This document shows positions 58,719-64,000 of a DNA stretch of 64,000 nucleotides, piece after piece. Numbering within the stretch: the first letter of the stretch is position 1; each line of letters starts with the position of its first letter. Made by a program: the position numbers and the translations under genes. The stretch lies in contig NC_081824.1 of assembly GCF_030867095.1 (NCBI RefSeq), positions 172,182,933 through 172,246,932 of the forward strand, in the 5' to 3' direction. The stretch is from Alligator mississippiensis. Its lineage: Eukaryota; Chordata; Crocodylia; Alligatoridae. A model generated the notes under the pieces. That model worked only from the letters and a program-made list of their open reading frames with translations, ran no database searches and was not told where the DNA came from.

Positions 58719-60275
58719 CTGGTATGACAGAAAATTATAAAAACACCAGCTATAAGTTTGGAAGGGTGGAACGCACAAAACAGTGAGGGTGAAGTTGTTC
58801 TTACAAAGCATGATGCTGGAGTCAACAGAAATATAGACCCTGTCTTGATTGGGCACTGATGCTACAAGATGTGCCTGGCTTGCTTTATTAAGCACTGACT
58901 CCAGTGACATCAGCTGAGTTTCCTGGGCCAGGGGCAAAGACTTTTGTCCATGCTAGGTAAAGGTCACTTTATATAGAGACATCACAGACCTGCACAAATT
59001 TCAGCCTAAATTAGAGCTGTATAGCGTTTATATCCTTTGACAGGATTACAGTGCCTCCACTCACAATGGCAAAACTCCCATTGAGGATATTATCCAATAT
59101 CTCTGTGACATCTACAGCTGTTACTTACATGGGAAACTAGTATTAGGAATGTATTTAATGAACTGTTAGCTACTTTTACTGAAGTTTAACAGCAGGTGAC
59201 AAGAAGTAGCAGCCAGTACCCAATGACAAGTCAGACTGCCATGGCTCACCAGTGGTCCCTTGACCATATCATGGTTGTCAGAACCTATCACAATAGTTTC
59301 CTGTTGCCAAAATTTATAGTTTTCAAAACTCATTAGGGCTGGGACAGTAGCCTCTGCCTGAGAGAAAAATTCTTTTTCAGTCCAAATAGAAGCTGAATTT
59401 TTAAGATGTTTGGACATGAAACTTCTGATGTCAATATGAAGGATTCAGTACCTGCATGTCAGGGAGGAATGGCTCTTACATTAGCTGGTAAGCAATAGAA
59501 GAGAAATAAATAGCAAAAGAATAGGCAGAATTGGATTTTATTTAGAACAGTACATACTATACTTAATGGGGTAAAATATTAGTTTAATTCTGAATGAAAA
59601 ATCTAGAAACTAAAACAAAGCACTCAGCTCATGCCCTAGTTTAGGTCAAATGAGTCTAGATCTTTGCAGCTTCACATCTGTCTGTGTCACTGAAGCACAG
59701 ATTTTGGCACGGTTCAATATGATTTGCAAACCCTCTGCCAATAAGACTCAGGACAGGAAGAGTGGGGTGTGCCACTGCTGAGAAATGATGTTGGCAGAGA
59801 AGTAGAAAAAAAAGTGGAAGCAGGTCCAGGTCAGATCTGGAACAGCACGCTTTGTTGGAAGTCAGAACTGCCATGCTAGCAAACCTGAAGAGGAAAGACT
59901 GTCCTGTCTTTGGCTTAAGCCAATATCTTGTTATCAGGAGCACTAAATTCACAGCCACTTTCAAGCTTACTCAACTAACGCTACCTGATTATTCTGGAAT
60001 ATAATTCCAGTTAAAGTTAATGACAAGCAGTTCAAATGTCAGGGAGTGTGAAAAGCAACTAAACAGTGGCAGCTTTATTACCATGAAGGAAACCATTCAT
60101 CAGAATATGATACCTAACTTGGCTGCCATAAACTAAGATTAAGGCATACTAATCAGTGTTTCCCTTATCATTCAGGTAATTAGGTAATTTATCCTTGCTA
60201 GCAAGAGCATCTGAAAAACTAGACAATGTCCTCACCTTAATTTATGGCCCCCATGCTTATGGCCACATTGCTTAC
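58719..60275 (-). other. KCNK17: KCNK17 intron between M2 and M3 exons
   Basis: This 1557-bp intron is bounded by GT (60275) and AG (58719), read on the minus strand. No repeat could be named with confidence and no coding signal was seen. Confidence 0.85.
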
Positions 60276-60442
60276 CTTCCAGTGGAACTTCTCCTGCAGA
60301 TGCCTGGCACATCTGTGAACGCCAGAGAGCATCAGCTGCCCAATTCGGTTTAGAACAACCAAGTTCAAGGGGATCCCAAAGAGGGCAAAGACGATGCATA
60401 AGATTCTAGCAATTGCAGTGGTGGGGCTCAGGTTCCCGTAGC
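60276..60442 (-). CDS. KCNK17: KCNK17 (TALK-2-like K2P channel), internal exon carrying end of pore 1 and M2
   Basis: This exon encodes 56 residues. It begins inside the first glycine codon of the first selectivity filter (GYGN), runs through M2 (a hydrophobic stretch containing CIVFALFGIPLNLVVL) and ends in the M2-M3 linker (HLQEKFHWK). The acceptor AG is at 60444-60443 and the donor GTAAGC starts at 60275. The 167-bp length gives a phase-1 start and a phase-0 end. An intron splitting the GYG codon is a known conserved feature of K2P genes. The product would be a plasma-membrane background potassium channel, active as a dimer; TALK channels are opened by alkaline pH. The run GIPLNLVVLNR-G-LM fits KCNK17 better than KCNK16 or KCNK5, judged from memory of the human proteins. 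The preceding exons are not found within 60443-64000, so the gene is partial here. Confidence 0.93.
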
Positions 60443-61069
60443 CTGTGGGGAAAGGAACAGTGTGGTAAATCCTGTGCCCCTCCACTTCTACTGTTCCCAC
60501 TCAACTAGACCTCCATCTTCTACAAGAGAAATGGGAGAAGGTCACTGCTCCAAAGGGACCCTTCTATATATAGCTTTTATTACTACCCATTGTTTATAAC
60601 ATCCTCTCAGAAGCTGGAAAATAAAATTTCTTTCCCTGCCAATTTTTATTTTCCGTTTCCACATGCCAGTCACTGAATTTCCCTCCCGTATCCACCACCT
60701 GAGCCAGAACATGATATAAACATGAAACTTCTGTTTACTTATTTGACTGCTAGCATTATTGATATCAGTGTGGCATTGGGAAGGTTTGTTTGGCCACTGC
60801 CTCTGCAGAACCAGGCAGAGGTGATCAGGATCATAAAAATGGTATTTTTTTCTTTAGCCTCTGTATAAAAGTGGGCCTTTTTTGTTTTAAAGATATAAAA
60901 AAATTTAAATCAGGCTCATGTGGTCTTTGCCTCATATACTATAAAGAAAAAAAAAAGACAACTCACTTTTGCTGCCTTTGCAGGACACATGTAAAAACCA
61001 TGAAGGAGAGAATAGGGCAGAATTTTCCAAAGCACCTATGTGCTTGAGGAACACAAGTTCCAGCCATGT

Positions 61070-61438
61070 AAGGCCTGGTCTACAGCTAAAACATTGTCAG
61101 AAATTGCCCTCTCTTGGCACAAGTTTGCATGTATCCACACAAATATTTGATGGCCACTGGCAAAACCTAACTTGTGTAGGTGAATAAAGCCATCTGCCTG
61201 AATAGTGCAAGCCTCTAACTGACACAGAACTGCTGGCTCAGTGCTACTGTGGTCATGCCCCAGTGATGCAACAAGTGGTGTGCCCAGGGTTCCTATTCAT
61301 GGTGCACAGTGCCTTCTTCCAAAAGCCTTCTGCCCTGCGAATGTGCGCCACCAGCAGAGCAATGAAGCGTGCACGTGCTCTGACAATACAGATCACAAAT
61401 GCTCTGATGGCAAAAGTATCTACTGTAGCTATGGCCTA
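61070..61438. mobile_element. MITE with AGGCCTGGTCTACAGC terminus
   Basis: The left end TAAGGCCTGGTCTACAGCTA (from 61069) and the right end (reverse complement CTTAGGCCATAGCTACAGTA) are imperfect inverted repeats enclosing about 370 bp of noncoding sequence. The terminal wording resembles other GTCTACA-ended MITEs in the window. It lies in the KCNK17 upstream intron. Confidence 0.6.
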
Positions 61439-63404
61439 AGCCTAACTAAAAGTCTTTAAAATACTCTGAATGATTTGCTAAATGATTTGCTTTTAAATTA
61501 CACTGCAATTAACATCAATTGAGACTACAGGTGAGGAACAACTCTTTAAAGAGAGAACTCAAAAATTCCATGGCGGGAATGAGACAGGGGTCCCGTGGAA
61601 GCAAAATTGTATGCAATTGTATAATGCATTTACATAAGGGGATAAAGTTACAATCATCCAGGCAACCTTAATCGTGATGTTGTTTAACTTTTTCAATGCT
61701 TAATAACTTTGCAACCTTTATGTTCTTTTAACATACATATATATTTTAAGTGTAACTGTCAATAGAGCCTTCTGGACAAGATGTAGTCTTCTTGGCCCTG
61801 AAGAAAGTGAGAAGTTGAAGGAAAAAAGGCAAGTAATATGAGCAGCTGATAAAGGGGTCAGGTAGATGGCTATGTATAGGACCACAGAAAGGGTATGTGC
61901 AAGCTAGAATCTAGTTCTTGGTGTATGACTCTCCTGTGGGATTGAGACAGTTTGTTTTTAGATTTTTGCTGTAACATTAAATCCAAGGCATTCCTTAGGT
62001 TGGTCTAATCCCAAGAGAAGAGGGCTGGGAGGCATTTATCCAGAGAAGCTAGAACCCATACACGCTGACCTGATGGGTAAATACAGAGTGAGCCAGCCAC
62101 GAGTTCCTTCTTCTACTCTCTGTTAAAAATGAACAAAGGCTGTGTATTGGCTAACACAGCTCTTCCTTCTTCCTCATAGATTTCTCATCCTAAAACTTAC
62201 GATTTTCCGTAGCCTGGTGGAAAAGAAATGACAAAAGGAGGAAGAAAGGGCCCTGCTGTTAGGACCACTGTGAGAAACAGGGTAGTCTGCAGGGAAGTTG
62301 TATCTACGTCTTCATTCCCAGAGTTGAGATCTACATTGGCCTTTGGGCCAGTTTGTATGAGGCAAATTTATACCAGTGGACTCACAGCACTGTAATTACC
62401 TGATGTAACCCCCCGAGGCAGGTGTGCCACCTTGCACAATGTGGGACTTGGTCCTTAAAGTAGGTTGTATTAGTGCAGTCCCCTCTGAATATTAGGGCAG
62501 TGCCTGTACTCAAAGGATTTGTACCAGGTCCAAAAAACCAAAGCAGAGCACAGGATAGGGAAGGCACCCGTCCTAAACAAACCTGCTCCTGGCATCTCAC
62601 AGGGACATTCAAGAGAGTTAATCCACATTAAGTGAAGGTCTAAATTTAGAGTGCCTTACTTAAAACACATCCCTGTGTGGATGTTCTCATTGAGAAGTAA
62701 AGTTCACTGTAGCTTAATTCTGTTTAGGAGGCACATGCTAAGGCCATTTTACTCAAGACACTTTATTTAACTTGCTTTAAATTCACACCTTCTGGTGACT
62801 CGATTAAATTTGTGCATGTCCCTGTGTACATGTGCACTTACACTATTTCCATAAGGGATGCATTAGCAATGAGGGTTCCTCAAGAAGGAATGAATAATGT
62901 GATAAGTGACCCTCCCATCTTCACTATAAAGCCCAGCTGCATTTGGCTGTTTTACACAAATGAACTGAAGTCTAACTGGGTGAAATTCATTCTGCTGAAG
63001 AGCAATTTGGTGAAAAAAATGTGATTTTTTTCATCCCAAAGTTTTCTGTGAACTGCCTGTGCATTCATCCAAAAGTTTTAACTACAAAAAAATTAGGGAA
63101 ATGGTGAGAGGTTAGCTTTTCATAACAATGTCATACTTCTATCCAATAGAGCAGTAGCTATCTGAACACGCATCTCTCAAGAGTTCAGTATCCAGCTTGT
63201 TACAGGTCGCAGCCTATAAAGAGGTAGGGAGACTAGTCTCAGCAGCCCCTGCTGCCACAGTTGCACTGAAAAAGAACTGGATCTCAGGTGTCTGGCCTCC
63301 TGCTTGAGCTATACAATTACTAGACTATTGAGTATTCTGAGATGAGGCTTCACTTTGTATAAAACAATAAAGTAATGAGAGAGAAAGAGAGATTGAAAGA
63401 CCTT

Positions 63405-63590
63405 CTAGCTTGGTTGTTGAGGAACTCTCATGGAAAGTTGGAGATTTGGGTTCAAATTCCCACCGGCAGAGAAGGAAATTGAAGGCAGGTCTCCCATATC
63501 CAAGGTGAGTTCTGTAGACGCTGTATTATTGGGTAAAAATGAGGCAACGCCTCCTCCTCTGGCAGTTTTATGGAAATTTAGTTTCTCATT
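63405..63590. repeat. SINE-like interspersed repeat (same type as 50090-50310)
   Basis: GAGATTTGGGTTCAAATTCC, then GAAGGCAGGTCTCCCATATC, then CAAGGTGAGTTCTGTAGACG, and ending CCTCCTCCTCTGGCAGTTTT, follow the same half-facing-half layout as the repeat at 50090-50310. Confidence 0.5.
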
Positions 63591-63971
63591 TCCTTTGCTC
63601 TTTTTACAAGTACCCAGGCCATTTCATTTCAAGTCAAATGAAATTTTTCAATCCAACACAATTTGGTGGAGTTCTTCAATTCTATGCAGATGGGGAGAAA
63701 TCTCTTCTTTAAAAAAAAAAAAATAGAACCCCCCAAAAAAATAGAACCCAAAACTTGTTGGCTGAACTGAAAAAAATCCACTTTTGCACAGCCTTAATCT
63801 GGATCTCACAGGTTCCTTGCAAGTTGTCTAGACAATGGGAAAGATTTTCAAGTGCACAAAGAGCAAGCAAGTATTCAACTCCCAACTCTAGTGGGAATTA
63901 GGTCCCTATTGTCTCTTTGTACAGGCCAGCCGCATCATACGCATTTAACTTGCGCGAATTCAACTATACGT

Positions 63972-63992
63972 GGGGGGGCGGGGGGGGCGGGG
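63972..63992 (+). repeat. G-rich tract at window edge
   Basis: G-tracts of 7, 8 and 4 are separated by single Cs, containing GGGGCGGGGC-type GC-box words. It is preceded by CpG-containing words GCGCGAATTC and ACGTG. It is quadruplex-prone; any promoter meaning cannot be judged because the window ends 8 bp later. Confidence 0.8.
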
Positions 63993-64000
63993 CTTGAGTC

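Larger units (their letters stand above)
60443..64000 (-). other. KCNK17: KCNK17 upstream intron (partial)
   Basis: This stretch should be the intron between the exon ending in the TIG of the first filter and the exon starting with GYG. It was scanned on the minus strand for a pore-helix exon (expected residues like SFFF-S-TTIG followed by a donor). None was found, so the intron is at least 3.56 kb long and the first exons lie outside the window. It contains a MITE at about 61070-61438, a SINE-like repeat at about 63405-63590 and a G-rich tract at the right edge. The rest is unremarkable AT-rich intron sequence. Confidence 0.7.

Noticed and set aside
55545-60442. Assignment of the channel to KCNK16 or KCNK5
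   Set aside because: The residues WYKN-SLWILFGMAWLAL, LLLFLLLPPLLF and GIPLNLVVLNR fit KCNK17. KCNK16 and KCNK5 differ at these places as I remember them.
62190-62216. Micro-exon-like signal on the minus strand: CAG, then GCTACGGAAAATC, then GTAAGTTTT
   Set aside because: It imitates the KCNK17 acceptor and GYG start, but would be only 13 bp long, lies upstream of the real GYG exon and leads nowhere in frame. Chance is more likely.
60443-64000. First two KCNK17 exons inside the window
   Set aside because: No minus-strand stretch encodes a pore helix ending TTIG before a donor, or an M1 segment, so they must lie to the right of the window.
1-64000. CRISPR arrays, operons, ribosome binding sites and bacterial terminators
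   Set aside because: Spliced vertebrate-type gene and LINE/SINE content show nuclear vertebrate DNA; no regularly spaced short repeats were seen.
1-64000. tRNA or snRNA genes
   Set aside because: Only tRNA-like wording within old SINEs was noticed; no complete cloverleaf with both internal promoter boxes was recognised by eye.

Overview
The window looks like nuclear DNA of a non-avian sauropsid, most likely a crocodilian; a turtle cannot be excluded. The reasons are indirect. CR1 LINEs are the only LINEs with readable reverse transcriptase. Old MIR/L2-type ends are common. There are many short hAT elements and palindromic MITEs that resemble the Chompy-type repeats of crocodilians. No mammalian L1 or Alu is visible. 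The base composition is moderately AT-rich, with local GC-rich patches.

Only one host gene can be supported. It is the 3' part of a two-pore-domain potassium channel, best matched to KCNK17 (TALK-2), on the minus strand. Three coding exons lie at 60276-60442, 58550-58718 and 55545-55807. All three have canonical AG/GT splice sites and consistent reading phases. They encode the last residues of the first pore filter, M2, M3, the second pore (TIGFGD), M4 and a short cytoplasmic tail. The exons for M1, the extracellular cap and most of the first pore must lie beyond base 64000.

The remaining roughly 55 kb downstream of the gene (1-55544) is intergenic or at least gene-poor, and is built largely of transposon fossils. 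The main element is a long CR1 LINE at about 4165-7590 (minus), with endonuclease and reverse transcriptase motifs spread over several broken frames. Further CR1 3' ends lie at 15105-15381 and 21041-21670, and an older one at 1290-2000.

Short nonautonomous hAT elements are the best-resolved features, because many still show their 8-bp target-site duplications: 1449-1652, 2765-2951, 8685-8876, 13287-13452, 25729-25948, 30280-30457, 34036-34302, 34844-35031 and 44578-44763. A further copy inside KCNK17 intron 4 (56842-57057) appears to keep a scrap of hAT/Charlie-like transposase code. Several hAT insertions are nested in older repeats, which gives a relative age order.

Other structural features are a 123-bp direct duplication near the left end, two perfect hairpins (22059-22101 and 20222-20253), a Z-DNA-prone tract (49282-49330), G-quadruplex-prone tracts and a duplicated CCAAT-box module (10940-11110). 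No tRNA, rRNA, CRISPR or bacterial-type feature was seen, and nothing here amounts to a new multi-gene system.
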